From the NCBI GenBank assembly GCA_005223185.1, contig NJBN01000001.1:124001-188000 (forward strand): a DNA stretch of 64,000 nucleotides. The letters run 5' to 3'. Below, one piece after another: positions 42,423 to 51,712 of the stretch. Below the pieces are notes generated by a model. It was given only the letters and a program-made list of their open reading frames with translations, did no database searches and was not told the DNA's origin. The position numbers were made by a program, and so were the translations under genes. Position 1 is the first letter of the stretch; every line of letters begins with the position of its first letter. Source of the DNA: a candidate division LCP-89 bacterium B3_LCP. Its GTDB lineage: Bacteria; Electryoneota; B3-LCP.

Positions 42423-42451
42423 AAGTTAACAAATAACAACCTTAATGTCAA
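42423..42451 (-). promoter_or_regulatory. Promoter of the C25-like gene (shared TAACTT type)
   Basis: TTGACA (42451-42446), 17-base spacer ending TTTGT, TAACTT (42428-42423), then AT on the minus strand. It matches the promoter at 5966-5994 in spacing, -10 and the TTGT before it. Confidence 0.6.
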
Positions 42452-42566
42452 GGGATTAATTATTTTACCCGAAATATTATTTTTGATACTTTTTCCCCTT
42501 CGTAGAGTCAAAGTGAATATTGTAATCGTACAGGTAATTTACCCCTCATTAAAAAAACGAAAATGT

Positions 42567-42595
42567 TTGCTTGCATGTGTAAAATGGTTTATATT
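42567..42595 (+). promoter_or_regulatory. Possible promoter of the sensor kinase gene
   Basis: TTGCTT (42567-42572), 17-base spacer, TATATT (42590-42595). The -35 is weak. Confidence 0.35.
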
Positions 42596-42735
42596 GCCTT
42601 GAAGAAAAAAGCAACAAGTCCTCGATCCTTTTATATTAATCATCACTGGAGATCCAGTTATTTAAGCACTGAAGATTCATGAACGATTAAGTAGGTCAAG
42701 GAATGTAAGAAAAAAGCTGAAGTAGTTGTGGAAGA

Positions 42736-43983
42736 ATGATTAAAGCGGGCAGCCCTCAAGTTGAGGAAAGAAAAGTAAATGATGATGAATTGATCGCTCT
42801 GGTGGAAGCGTTTCAGTCGTTCAACCGCAATACAGCAGTATTGAACCAGGCATATCATAAGCTGGAAGGTGCAGCGGATGATTTAGCCAAAGAACTCGAG
42901 GAGACCAATACCAAACTTCAGCAGAAGAATACTGAATTAGACAGAGTGAACCGCTACCTTGAGGATATTTTAGGTTCAATAGGTTCAGGTGTTATCGCTG
43001 CTGATTTAGAAGGACGAGTGACCATTTTCAATCGCACTGCTGAGGAGATGACAGGCTACTCGGCAGAAGAGATTATAGGAAAAAACTATCACGAATTTTT
43101 ATCGGGGGAGTTGAACGAAGAAGCTCCTTTACTGAATACACTAATTAATGGTGTGCCGGTGCAGGGTTTGGAACGTGAGCTGCCGATAAAAGATGGCGGA
43201 ACCCTACCGGTTAAATCATCCTCATCGTGGATCACGTCTTCGGCGGGCGAACAGTTAGGAGTGGTCGAGACCTTTGAGGATATTTCGCATTTACGATCCT
43301 TAGAACGACAAATTCTACAGCAGAAGACTTTAGCCGCCTTAGGAGAAATGGCGGCTCAGGTTGCCCACGAATTACGCAATCCTTTAGCCGGCATAAAGGG
43401 TTTTGCAGGACTTTTAGCTGAAGATCTTTCCAAAGAAAGTTCCGAATTCAGGATGGTGCAACGCATAGTTGAGGGAGTAGATTCTTTAGACCGCATCGCT
43501 ACTAATTTGTTGATATTTACGCAGGATTGTCCTGGGGAATTTAGGCGACAGCCGTTAGAAAAAGTATTCGACCAGGCGATTGAGTTAATTGAAGTGAGCA
43601 CCAAGGGGTCGTTTGAAGTAAGCAGGGACTATCCTGCGGAGAGATGTGAAGCCAAAATTGACAGCGAAAAGATAAAGCAGCTCCTGTTAAATCTCTTACG
43701 GAATTCCAACGAAGCGGCTGAGGGACAAGGAAAGGTTTCTGCGGGGTATAAGTACAATCCCCTGACAAATGAAATCAATCTTTTCGTCCAGGATAGTGGT
43801 CCTGGCGTATCACCCGAGGACCTGGAAAAGATATTCAATCCTTTTTACAGCACCAGATCGCAGGGCACAGGGTTAGGTTTGGCGATAGCCAAAAAGATAG
43901 CTGAGCTGCATCGCGGGAAGATAGAATATTCATCACCGGATGGTGGTGGAGCACAATTCACGGTAACGATTCCGATCATATAG
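42736..43983 (+). CDS. Cytoplasmic PAS-domain sensor histidine kinase (NtrB/FlgS-like)
   Basis: 415 aa without membrane helices. A short coiled coil (about 30-80) precedes a PAS domain (about 80-190; G-V-I-A-A-D-L-E-G-R-V). The HisKA box has the phosphorylated His211 in V-A-H-E-L-R-N-P, and the ATPase domain shows N (L-R-N-S-N-E-A), D-S-G-P-G-V and T-G-L-G-L-A-I-A-K. It probably phosphorylates the sigma-54 activator encoded next, as FlgS/FlrB-type kinases do for flagellar class II genes. GGAAGA is upstream of the ATG. The lack of a sensor loop outside the cell suggests it senses flagellar assembly or a cytoplasmic signal. Confidence 0.88.
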   Translation: MIKAGSPQVEERKVNDDELIALVEAFQSFNRNTAVLNQAYHKLEGAADDLAKELEETNTKLQQKNTELDRVNRYLEDILGSIGSGVIAADLEGRVTIFNRTAEEMTGYSAEEIIGKNYHEFLSGELNEEAPLLNTLINGVPVQGLERELPIKDGGTLPVKSSSSWITSSAGEQLGVVETFEDISHLRSLERQILQQKTLAALGEMAAQVAHELRNPLAGIKGFAGLLAEDLSKESSEFRMVQRIVEGVDSLDRIATNLLIFTQDCPGEFRRQPLEKVFDQAIELIEVSTKGSFEVSRDYPAERCEAKIDSEKIKQLLLNLLRNSNEAAEGQGKVSAGYKYNPLTNEINLFVQDSGPGVSPEDLEKIFNPFYSTRSQGTGLGLAIAKKIAELHRGKIEYSSPDGGGAQFTVTIPII

Positions 43984-44024
43984 ACAACAATTCACAGGGG
44001 ACACCTACTTTCACCGGGGGGTTA

Positions 44025-45407
44025 GTGAGCGCAGCGAATTCCAATTTAAGCATCCTGGTCGTGGACGATGAAGAACTCGTACGCGATTTCCTGGGTGAAG
44101 CTTTAACTCGCCGTTCCTACAACGTAGATCTTGCCGCTGACGGCAAGAAGGCCAAAACTATCTTAAAGAACGAAGCCTTCGATCTCGTTTTAACAGATCT
44201 GAAAATGCCGGGTGTTTCCGGTCTTGATTTGCTACGGTTTGTGAAGGCGCATCATCCGGAAACGCAAGTGATCATGATGACAGCCTACGGCACAATAGAG
44301 AATGCCGTGGAAGCCATGCGCTTGGGCGCCTTCGATTACATTACCAAACCGTTTACTTCTGGTGAGATCGAGCTGATTATTGACAAAGCGTTGGAGCACC
44401 GCCGCCTGGTGAATGAGAACCGTTTCCTACGCAATGAACTATCCAATAAATATCGCTTCAGTTCTATCATCGGTCAGTCCAAACCGATGCAGGAAGTGTT
44501 CGAGATTATGAAGGTGGTAGCACCCAATCATACTACCATAATGGTCGAAGGTGAATCAGGTACCGGCAAGGAGTTAGTGGCGCGAGCGATCCATTACAAT
44601 AGTCTGCGCAGGGACAAACCGTTCGTTAAGATAAATTGCGCGGCACTGCCTGAAGGTCTAATCGAATCGGAGCTATTCGGTCACGAAAAGGGTGCTTATA
44701 CTCACGCATTCACCAGAACTCGCGGTAAGTTTGAGCAAGCTAACGGCGGGACTATACTCTTCGATGAAATAGGTGAGATGGCGCCGGGGCTGCAGGCTAA
44801 ACTCCTGCGAGTTTTGCAGGAGCGTGAATTTGAGCGCATCGGGGGACAGGAAACTATTCAGGTTGATGTGCGGGTGATAGCGACTACCAATAGAAACTTA
44901 GAAGAAGAGGTAAAAAAGGGAAGGTTCCGCAAGGATCTATATTACCGGTTGAATGTAATAAGTATCCATCTTCCGCCACTTTCACGGCGCCGGGAGGATA
45001 TACCTCTGTTGACACATCATTTCTTAAGCCGCTATTGCGAGGAATATAACAAGGGTATAGAAGGAATATCGGAGGAAGCCATTAATTATCTGTGCCGTGC
45101 GGATTGGCCGGGTAACGTGCGGGAATTAGCGAACCGCATAGAACGTGCGGTCGTTTTATGCCGGAACGAACGTGTGGAAATAGGAGATATGCAGATGGGC
45201 GGAAGGTCTTCATCCAGCATGCTTGACGATTATCCTCCCATACCCGGAACGACTCTGCGAAACCTGGAGAAGTGGCTAATTCTAAAAACCCTGAATTCTC
45301 AGCGCAGTAACCGCACCAGGACCGCAAAACTTCTGGATATTTCCATAAGGACTCTTCGGAACAAAATTAAGGAGTACCGTGACGTCGATGGCGAGGAAGT
45401 CATCTGA
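44025..45407 (+). CDS. Sigma-54-dependent response regulator (NtrC/FlgR-like) with altered GAFTGA loop
   Basis: 460 aa from a GTG. The receiver domain (1-125) has phospho-acceptor Asp58 (V-L-T-D-L-K-M-P-G). The AAA+ domain (about 145-370) has Walker A G-E-S-G-T-G-K-E (about 175-182) and L-F-D-E-I-G-E. The sigma-54 contact loop reads G-A-Y-T-H-A (223-228) instead of G-A-F-T-G-A. A Fis-type helix-turn-helix closes the protein (about 415-455). It probably activates the sigma-54 promoter 130 bases downstream, before flgB. The His in the loop is unusual; see findings. Confidence 0.9.
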   Translation: MSAANSNLSILVVDDEELVRDFLGEALTRRSYNVDLAADGKKAKTILKNEAFDLVLTDLKMPGVSGLDLLRFVKAHHPETQVIMMTAYGTIENAVEAMRLGAFDYITKPFTSGEIELIIDKALEHRRLVNENRFLRNELSNKYRFSSIIGQSKPMQEVFEIMKVVAPNHTTIMVEGESGTGKELVARAIHYNSLRRDKPFVKINCAALPEGLIESELFGHEKGAYTHAFTRTRGKFEQANGGTILFDEIGEMAPGLQAKLLRVLQEREFERIGGQETIQVDVRVIATTNRNLEEEVKKGRFRKDLYYRLNVISIHLPPLSRRREDIPLLTHHFLSRYCEEYNKGIEGISEEAINYLCRADWPGNVRELANRIERAVVLCRNERVEIGDMQMGGRSSSSMLDDYPPIPGTTLRNLEKWLILKTLNSQRSNRTRTAKLLDISIRTLRNKIKEYRDVDGEEVI

Positions 45408-45462
45408 TTGCTTAGTGGAATGACACGGGTTATTTTTGCCGTACGTAATGGTTCGGATTTTC

Positions 45463-45487
45463 CCCCCTTTGTGGGGGTTTTGCTTTT
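45463..45487 (+). terminator. Terminator after the regulator gene
   Basis: CCCCC (45463-45467), loop TTTGT, GGGGG (45473-45477), then a T-rich tail to 45487. Short but GC-only stem. It isolates the regulators from the flagellar operon. Confidence 0.6.
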
Positions 45488-45536
45488 TGGGAGATTGATT
45501 TGTGCTTATTAAACAGGAATAACGCCAATTTCAGCG

Positions 45537-45553
45537 TGGCATGAAGATTGCTT
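45537..45553 (+). promoter_or_regulatory. Sigma-54 (-24/-12) promoter of the flagellar operon
   Basis: TGGCATGAAGATTGCTT: GG at 45538-45539 and GC at 45550-45551 with exactly ten bases between, matching TGGCAC-N5-TTGC. It lies 62 bases before the flgB ATG, just after the gene for the sigma-54 activator. Confidence 0.8.
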
Positions 45554-45615
45554 TTCTCAGGTGCGAAACCTCCCTTTTATGCGCATAACAATCAGCTTTG
45601 TAAGAAGAGGAAACC

Positions 45616-46029
45616 ATGCTGAAGGAACTTCTGTTCGGCAGAACCCAGATTCCGCTGTTGACGCGAGGTCTTGATGCATTGCACCTTCGTCAAAAGGCTA
45701 TCGCTAAAAACATAGCCAATGCACAATCATCCGGGTATAAACGTAGCTTAGTTGAGTTTGAAGGGACTTTGCAGAAGGTTATAAAGCAAGATCGGAGAGA
45801 CGTCAGGCGTACTCACCGAAACCACATATTACCTAACAGGAAAGCCGCCAATGTCCGTCCTTTCATGCGCCAGGCGAATAATAGGATTGATGGTTCCGGC
45901 TCGGAAACGGTTGTAGCTGAACGTGAGATGGCGGATTTGGCACAGACACAGATCAAGTACGAAGCGGAAGTCAAATTGACTCGTCATCATTTTGAATTGA
46001 TTAAAATGGCAATCAGAGGTATGGGTTAG
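45616..46029 (+). CDS. flgB: Flagellar basal-body rod protein FlgB
   Basis: 137 aa. Proximal rod subunit. The N-terminal rod motif (A-L-H-L-R-Q-K-A-I-A-K-N-I-A-N) and the C-terminal helix (Y-E-A-E-V-K-L-T-R-H-H-F-E-L-I-K) are the conserved coiled-coil ends. Length is normal. AAGAGG lies before the ATG. First gene of the sigma-54 operon. Confidence 0.92.
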   Translation: MLKELLFGRTQIPLLTRGLDALHLRQKAIAKNIANAQSSGYKRSLVEFEGTLQKVIKQDRRDVRRTHRNHILPNRKAANVRPFMRQANNRIDGSGSETVVAEREMADLAQTQIKYEAEVKLTRHHFELIKMAIRGMG

Positions 46030-46096
46030 AAATGCACAGCTTCCCTGTGCATCAATTCCTTGAAGAGCCAAGAAAAAAGATAAGGATGGGACAATT

Positions 46097-46591
46097 ATGC
46101 CGATAGATGAGCTTTTCTCTTCACTGCAGATATCAGCTTCCGGACTGACATCGAACCGTCGCTGGATGGATGCAATCGCGGAAAACCTGGCAAACGCCAA
46201 AACAACGCGAACAGACCAGGGCGGACCGTACCGACGCAAGGTAACAACATTCCAGGAAGTTCAGAAGAGCTATATGAAACCACGTGAGAACAAGCAGTTA
46301 AGCCTCGATATACGCAGAACACAAAGTGGTCATATAATTTCCGGTCAAAGTCACAGACAACCTGCTACCAGAGGTGAGGTCGAGGCTCAGATTGTGGATG
46401 ACAACGCAGATTTCACCTGGGTTTATGACCCCGATCACCCGGATGCCAATGGAGAGGGATATGTCGCCTATCCCAACGTTGAGGTCGTGCGGGAAATGGT
46501 GGACTTGATAACTGCTTCACGGGCGTACGAAGCCAATGTGACAGCAATGAGTGCAGCGAAAGCGATGCACAAGAAAGCACTCGAGATTTAA
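46097..46591 (+). CDS. flgC: Flagellar basal-body rod protein FlgC
   Basis: 164 aa. Rod subunit. It has the rod N-terminal motif (S-A-S-G-L-T-S-N-R-R-W-M-D-A-I-A-E-N-L-A-N-A) and the C-terminal helix (V-E-V-V-R-E-M-V-D-L-I-T-A-S-R-A-Y-E-A-N). Slightly longer than the usual 135-150 aa. AAGGA precedes the ATG. Confidence 0.95.
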   Translation: MPIDELFSSLQISASGLTSNRRWMDAIAENLANAKTTRTDQGGPYRRKVTTFQEVQKSYMKPRENKQLSLDIRRTQSGHIISGQSHRQPATRGEVEAQIVDDNADFTWVYDPDHPDANGEGYVAYPNVEVVREMVDLITASRAYEANVTAMSAAKAMHKKALEI

Positions 46592-46631
46592 TAGGATGAT
46601 TTAGGATTATATAATCGATGGTGGGGCAACG

Positions 46632-46940
46632 ATGAACATGGATGAAATTAGACGAATTCAGTCAATTTTAGAGCAGCAGATTGCGCCTGGTTCTGCCAAA
46701 AAGCAGGAAGGCGAAGATAAAGTTTCATTTAAAGAGACTCTGGAAACTTTCGCCAATGACGTCAACAGGTTACAGTTAAACGCTGAAGAAGCAACGGAGC
46801 GCTTAATTTCCGGTGACGTCGAAAATATTCATCAGGTCATGGTGGCGATGAACGAAGCGGATTCCAGTTTCCGACTGATGATGGAAGTGCGCAATAAAAT
46901 TATTGAAGCGTATCGAGAAATCATGAAAATGCAGGTTTAA
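46632..46940 (+). CDS. fliE: Flagellar hook-basal body protein FliE
   Basis: 102 aa. Rod-MS ring junction protein. The C-terminal half carries the FliE pattern (L-I-S-G-D-V-E-N-I-H-Q-V-M-V-A-M-N-E-A, then R-N-K-I-I-E-A-Y-R-E-I-M-K-M). Position after flgC is as expected. Confidence 0.93.
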   Translation: MNMDEIRRIQSILEQQIAPGSAKKQEGEDKVSFKETLETFANDVNRLQLNAEEATERLISGDVENIHQVMVAMNEADSSFRLMMEVRNKIIEAYREIMKMQV

Positions 46941-46980
46941 ACCAGCAACGATAATTTAGTTTTAGATAAATTAAGTAGAT

Positions 46981-48570
46981 ATGAATTCAAACTTACGAAC
47001 ACTGCCAGATCAACTAAAAAGCACTTTCGAACGGTTTTCGGCTACCCAAAAAATTACGCTGATCTCTTTATCGGCGGCGACAGTTGCTGTTATTATAATA
47101 CTAATGATCTGGGCAAATCGTCCACAGTACACCATATTATTCTCCAATTTAAGCAGTACGGACGCGGCAAAAATCCGCGATCAATTGCAGGATGAAAAGG
47201 TGAATTACCAGTTACGCGATGGGGGTTCCACCATACTGGTGCCCAAAGACAGGATGTACGATCTGAGATTGCAGTTAGCCTCAGAAGGAGTTCCCAGTCA
47301 GGTTGGTACGGGGTATGAGATATTCGACCGTACCAACTTAGGGATGTCAGATTTCGTTCAGAAGCTGAATTACAAGCGTGCACTGGAAACCGAATTGGCA
47401 CGGACAGTATCAAGTTTGAGTGAAGTGGATCAAGCCAGAGTTCACGTGGTGATGCCCGAACCGGCGTTGTTCCGCGAAGATGAGAAGCAGACCACCGCAT
47501 CAGTAGTGTTGAAGCTAAGAGGGCGTTCCAGGCTGCGTGAAGAGCAGATCAGAGGCATAAACATCCTGGTAGCTCGTTCGGTAGAAGGTCTTGATGCGGA
47601 AAATGTAACGATCTTGGATTCTCACGGAAATCTCTTGTCTGGTTGGGGGTCACCCGATCCAATGCTCGGCTTGACATCGACACAGATGGAGTTACAGCAA
47701 AAGGTCGAATCGCAGTTAGCTTCTAAAACACAGAGTATGTTAGACGGGGTCCTGGGGCCAGGACGTTCCATTGTCAGGATTTCTTCCGAACTTGATTTCC
47801 AGACCATAGAGCGCACCAGTGAAACATACGATCCCGAAAGTTCAGTAGTTCGTTCCGAAGAGCGGACCGAATCGTCATCAAAAGGCACGGGAGCTCCGCA
47901 AACTAAGGAAGAAAACACACTTTCCAATTACGAAATTAATAAGACTGTTGAACGTTTGGTCAATTCCGGCGGGTCAATCTTAAGGCTTTCGGTAGCTGTT
48001 ATGGTTGATGGGATATACAGCCAAGCCGAGGACGGCAGCATGGAATATGCTCCCAGAGCAGACGAGGAGATGACATCGCTGGAGAACATGGTGAAAGGAG
48101 CACTGGGTCTGCGTGAAGATCGAGGTGACGTGTTAGAGATAACTAATATCGCTTTTGATAGGGAGACTTTTACCGATGTAAGCGAAACATGGGCTATGGC
48201 GCAGTATCAAGACTTAGCCATAACGCTTCTGCCCAAAGTGATCTTAGGTGTGGTTTTGTTTATGTTGTTGTTTATGTTGCGCGGGTTTCTCAAAAAGCAG
48301 CATACGATTGCAAAGAACGTCCTTCAAAGAGATCAAACCTTTCTTCCTGAAGGGGAGACGAGAACAGCGCAATTGTTACCGGGGAGAATGGGGGCAGGTT
48401 CAGGCACTGAGAGTAAACCGGCGAAGGTTGAGCTTCCTTCCCTGGATTCTGAAGTATCAGAAGAAGCTCTAACCGCCAAAGCGAGAACCGATCAGATAAT
48501 GGAATTTGCCAAAGAGAAACCGGAAGTAGCCACCCAGTTGCTCAGATCCTGGTTGGTTGAATCAGATTAG
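46981..48570 (+). CDS. fliF: Flagellar MS-ring protein FliF
   Basis: 529 aa. Forms the MS ring. Two membrane helices (about 27-45 and about 415-435) flank the periplasmic ring-building domains (P-Q-Y-T-I-L-F-S-N-L, then L-E-T-E-L-A-R-T-V). A Ser/Gly-rich loop (S-S-V-V-R-S-E-E-R) lies in the middle. The C-terminal cytoplasmic tail (A-T-Q-L-L-R-S-W-L) is the FliG-binding site. Standard length. Confidence 0.96.
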   Translation: MNSNLRTLPDQLKSTFERFSATQKITLISLSAATVAVIIILMIWANRPQYTILFSNLSSTDAAKIRDQLQDEKVNYQLRDGGSTILVPKDRMYDLRLQLASEGVPSQVGTGYEIFDRTNLGMSDFVQKLNYKRALETELARTVSSLSEVDQARVHVVMPEPALFREDEKQTTASVVLKLRGRSRLREEQIRGINILVARSVEGLDAENVTILDSHGNLLSGWGSPDPMLGLTSTQMELQQKVESQLASKTQSMLDGVLGPGRSIVRISSELDFQTIERTSETYDPESSVVRSEERTESSSKGTGAPQTKEENTLSNYEINKTVERLVNSGGSILRLSVAVMVDGIYSQAEDGSMEYAPRADEEMTSLENMVKGALGLREDRGDVLEITNIAFDRETFTDVSETWAMAQYQDLAITLLPKVILGVVLFMLLFMLRGFLKKQHTIAKNVLQRDQTFLPEGETRTAQLLPGRMGAGSGTESKPAKVELPSLDSEVSEEALTAKARTDQIMEFAKEKPEVATQLLRSWLVESD

Positions 48571-48602
48571 ATATTATTATTAACCTAAAGAGATACAAAT
48601 AG

Positions 48603-49622
48603 ATGCCACTTCCCGCAGTAAATACACAAGAGCATGAAACGCTTATAGGATCACAGAAGGTAGCCATAGTTATCCTGGCATTAGGAGCTTCAATAGGCGC
48701 AGAGATTTATAAACTACTTAGTGAAGAGGAAATACAGCATGTAACCCAGCAGATTGCTTTGTTGAAAAATATTCCGTCGGTTACAATTCGTAGAGTCATG
48801 GAAGAATTTCACACAATGATAAAAGCTCAGGAGTACATTACAAACGGAGGAATTGAGTACTCTCGCGAAATTCTTGAAGCTTCTGTTGGCGAACAGAAGG
48901 CTAAGGACATCCTAAGAGATGTGGAGATGTCCATGCAGGTAAAAGGGTTTAACGTTCTGCAGGAAGTTGATCCCAACCAATTGATGGCTTTTCTACAGAA
49001 GGAACATCCACAAACTGTCGCCTTAGTTTTAACTCAATTGAATCCTCTTCAGGCAGCCACCGTATTGATTGATCTTCCCCAGCCAGTTCAAGTGGATGTA
49101 ACGCATCGTCTTTCCAAGATGGAACGGGTTTTTCCTGAAACTATCAAAGCGGTTGAGAGGGTATTGGAATCGCGCATTGATTTTTCCCAGGGGTCTCATC
49201 AGTTGGGCGGAGTAAAATCAGCGGCGGACATACTAAATCTGGTTGGTCAACGACATGAAAAGAATATCATGAATGGGTTAGCTAAGGAAGATCCGGAATT
49301 AGCTACTGAAATAAAGAACCTGATGTTTGTATTTGAAGACGTTATCGCCCTGGATGATCGGTCCGTTCAAAAGGTCCTTAAAGAGGTTGATAATAAGGAT
49401 CTGGCTTTCGCACTGAAAGCAGTTTCAGAGGAATTGAAGGGCAAGATTCTTTCCAACATGTCCAAGCGTGCTTCTGACATTGTCTTGGAAGAATTGAAGT
49501 TTATGGGCCCGGTTCGCTTGCGGGAAGTAGAGGAAGCTCAACAGAAAATCATAGAGATTATAAGGCGTTTGGAAGAGGAAGGACAGATAGTATTGGGTTC
49601 TGCACAGGATCAACTGATCTAA
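48603..49622 (+). CDS. fliG: Flagellar motor switch protein FliG
   Basis: 339 aa. Torque-generating rotor subunit. N-domain (G-S-Q-K-V-A-I-V-I-L-A-L-G), middle E-H-P-Q-T-V-A-L-V-L motif, and C-terminal charged helix region (L-K-E-V-D-N-K-D-L-A-F-A-L-K, then S-N-M-S-K-R-A). Its charged residues would contact the stator. No stator gene is in the operon. Confidence 0.97.
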   Translation: MPLPAVNTQEHETLIGSQKVAIVILALGASIGAEIYKLLSEEEIQHVTQQIALLKNIPSVTIRRVMEEFHTMIKAQEYITNGGIEYSREILEASVGEQKAKDILRDVEMSMQVKGFNVLQEVDPNQLMAFLQKEHPQTVALVLTQLNPLQAATVLIDLPQPVQVDVTHRLSKMERVFPETIKAVERVLESRIDFSQGSHQLGGVKSAADILNLVGQRHEKNIMNGLAKEDPELATEIKNLMFVFEDVIALDDRSVQKVLKEVDNKDLAFALKAVSEELKGKILSNMSKRASDIVLEELKFMGPVRLREVEEAQQKIIEIIRRLEEEGQIVLGSAQDQLI

Positions 49623-49661
49623 TTCGATTAATTGGCATTTATGATTTATTACTGGTAAGTC

Positions 49662-50375
49662 ATGAAGGGTTTGACAAAATCTCCCCAAAAGTGTGAGGGT
49701 CTCCCCCCTACTAAAACACTAAAAACGGGGACGTACAAGCTATTCGAGGGAGCGCAAGAAGCGGTAGTGGTGCGCAACCGCCACCGCGTTTCGAGCCAGG
49801 AGGACACTTTAACGGATTCAGATCTATTGCTTCAACTTGTAGATGGTGGTTGGGAAAAGGCAGAAAAGGCTTATTATGAGGGGTTGGATGAAGGATATAG
49901 TATGGGTTTTACTGTAGGATTGCGTGAAGGGTATGCGAAAGCAGAGAGGACAACAGATTTTTTCAAACAAGCTCTGGATTCAGTGGAAAAAGGACTATTA
50001 CGATTTTATGCCGGTGTGGAACGATGGTCGGTGAAGCTATCAATGACGATTGCGGAAAAAGTTATCGAAAAAGCAGCGCACGAGCATGAAGACATAGTCA
50101 AACAGACCGTCAGAAAAGCGATAGCGGAGACAGCAGATAAAACCAAGATTATTATCAAAGTTAATCCTACTGATCTGGAGATACTAAAAGATTTAAGATC
50201 CGATATCAGCGAATTATCTGAAGGGATAGATCACTTGAAGTTCGAAGTGGATGCCGGCGTTACCCCCGGGAGTTGCAGAGTTGAAACGCCATCGGGCCTG
50301 GTTGATGCAGATTTTACCACTCAGTTAAGTGAGTTACGCAAAGCTTTAATTCTTCACGAAGAAGCCAGAGAATGA
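49662..50375 (+). CDS. fliH: Flagellar assembly protein FliH
   Basis: 237 aa. Regulates the FliI ATPase. A low-similarity N-terminus is followed by the G-x3-G-type helix region (Y-Y-E-G-L-D-E-G-Y-S-M-G-F-T-V-G-L-R-E-G) and the C-terminal V/A-type stalk domain (A-E-K-V-I-E-K-A, then V-T-P-G-S-C-R-V-E). It overlaps fliI by four bases. No clear ribosome site before the ATG. Confidence 0.88.
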   Translation: MKGLTKSPQKCEGLPPTKTLKTGTYKLFEGAQEAVVVRNRHRVSSQEDTLTDSDLLLQLVDGGWEKAEKAYYEGLDEGYSMGFTVGLREGYAKAERTTDFFKQALDSVEKGLLRFYAGVERWSVKLSMTIAEKVIEKAAHEHEDIVKQTVRKAIAETADKTKIIIKVNPTDLEILKDLRSDISELSEGIDHLKFEVDAGVTPGSCRVETPSGLVDADFTTQLSELRKALILHEEARE

Positions 50376-51712
50376 ACGCGAAAGTAGCGATAACAGACGG
50401 GGAAATAGCAGAACGTTACCGACCGTACTTCGATCGGCTGGATGAATGCCGACCGATGGTTCACACAGGTCGAATCAGTGATATAATCGGTGTGGTAGTG
50501 ACGTCAATAGGGCCTTCCGTTGCGGTCGGTGAAGTTTGTCGAATCACATCGCCGGAAGGACAGATTACGCCTGCAGAGGTTGTTGGATTTCGCGGTAATC
50601 GCGTTCTGTTAATGCCCTTGGGCCCGATTGAAGGCATCGCGCCAGGATACCTGGTTACTGCGGAAAGAGAACCGTTTCGAGTGCCTGTTGGAGGGGGATT
50701 ATTAGGGCGAGTTTTAGATGGTTTAGGGCGACCGATAGATGATAAGGGTCCATTGATTGCAGAAGGAACCAGGCCTGCATCCGCGATGCCACCCGCTCCT
50801 TTGGAACGGCAGAGGATAAAAGAGCCGTTGGTGACGGGTATTCGTTCGATAGACGCCCTGCTAACCTGTGGAAAAGGGCAGCGCGTGGGGATATTTTCGG
50901 CAGCGGGCGTGGGGAAATCCATATTATTAGGCATGATTGCCAGAAATACTTCTGCTGAAGTAAACGTAATCGGTCTCATCGGGGAACGGGGCAGGGAAGT
51001 GAGAGAATTCATCGAGAAGGACCTGGGTGAGGAAGGGCTGAAGCGTTCGGTGGTAATAGCGGTAACATCAGACCAACCAGCGCTTATCCGGATAAAGGGT
51101 GCTCATATTGCCACATCCATTGCAGAATATTTCCGCGATCAGGGTATGGATGTGATGCTGCTGATGGATTCGGTAACCAGATTAGCAATGGCTCAGAGGG
51201 AAGTTGGTTTGGCGATAGGTGAACCTCCTACGACGCGTGGATACACGCCATCGGTATTCGCCATGTTACCGAAACTAATGGAGAGAGCAGGTGCCTCCAA
51301 AAAGGGCAGTATCACAGGGATGTACACCATACTGGTTGAAGCGGATGACATGAATGAGCCAGTATCGGATGCCGTCAGGTCAATTTTGGACGGCCATATC
51401 GTACTTTCGCGCAAGTTGGCAGCCAGGAGTCATTATCCTGCGGTAGATGTTCTGGAATCAATCAGCCGCCTGATGACGGACATAATAGATGATAATCATT
51501 TGACAGCAGCGAGGAAAATATTAGAGCACTTAGCAGTCTATCGGGATGCGGAAGATCTGATTAACATCGGAGCGTACGTAGCAGGTTCCAATGCCAAGAT
51601 AGATCTGGCGTTGGAGAAGATGGACGCAATTTGGTCGTTTTTAAGGCAAGATATTTCCCAGAAAGGCGATTTTAATGAGACGTTACAGAGTCTTAGGGAA
51701 CTTGCCGCATGA
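50372..51712 (+). CDS. fliI: Flagellar export ATPase FliI
   Basis: 446 aa. F1-beta-like ATPase of the type III export apparatus. P-loop S-A-A-G-V-G-K-S at 176-183, Walker B L-L-M-D-S-V-T-R-L, and T-R-G-Y-T-P-S. Overlaps fliH and fliJ by ATGA-type overlaps, so the three are translationally coupled. Confidence 0.97.
   Translation: MNAKVAITDGEIAERYRPYFDRLDECRPMVHTGRISDIIGVVVTSIGPSVAVGEVCRITSPEGQITPAEVVGFRGNRVLLMPLGPIEGIAPGYLVTAEREPFRVPVGGGLLGRVLDGLGRPIDDKGPLIAEGTRPASAMPPAPLERQRIKEPLVTGIRSIDALLTCGKGQRVGIFSAAGVGKSILLGMIARNTSAEVNVIGLIGERGREVREFIEKDLGEEGLKRSVVIAVTSDQPALIRIKGAHIATSIAEYFRDQGMDVMLLMDSVTRLAMAQREVGLAIGEPPTTRGYTPSVFAMLPKLMERAGASKKGSITGMYTILVEADDMNEPVSDAVRSILDGHIVLSRKLAARSHYPAVDVLESISRLMTDIIDDNHLTAARKILEHLAVYRDAEDLINIGAYVAGSNAKIDLALEKMDAIWSFLRQDISQKGDFNETLQSLRELAA

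Larger units (their letters stand above)
42338..42735. other. Divergent intergenic region between C25-like gene and flagellar regulators
   Basis: AT-rich. It contains the minus-strand TAACTT-type promoter and a possible plus-strand promoter. No further gene is supported; a long open frame across part of it (42338-42511) is explained above as an unlikely extension. Confidence 0.5.

Noticed and set aside
42338-42511. N-terminal extension of the C25-like protein from an ATG at 42511
   Set aside because: It contains the predicted promoter, has no ribosome site, and would place 58 extra residues before a normal signal peptide whose own ATG has GAGGGC upstream.
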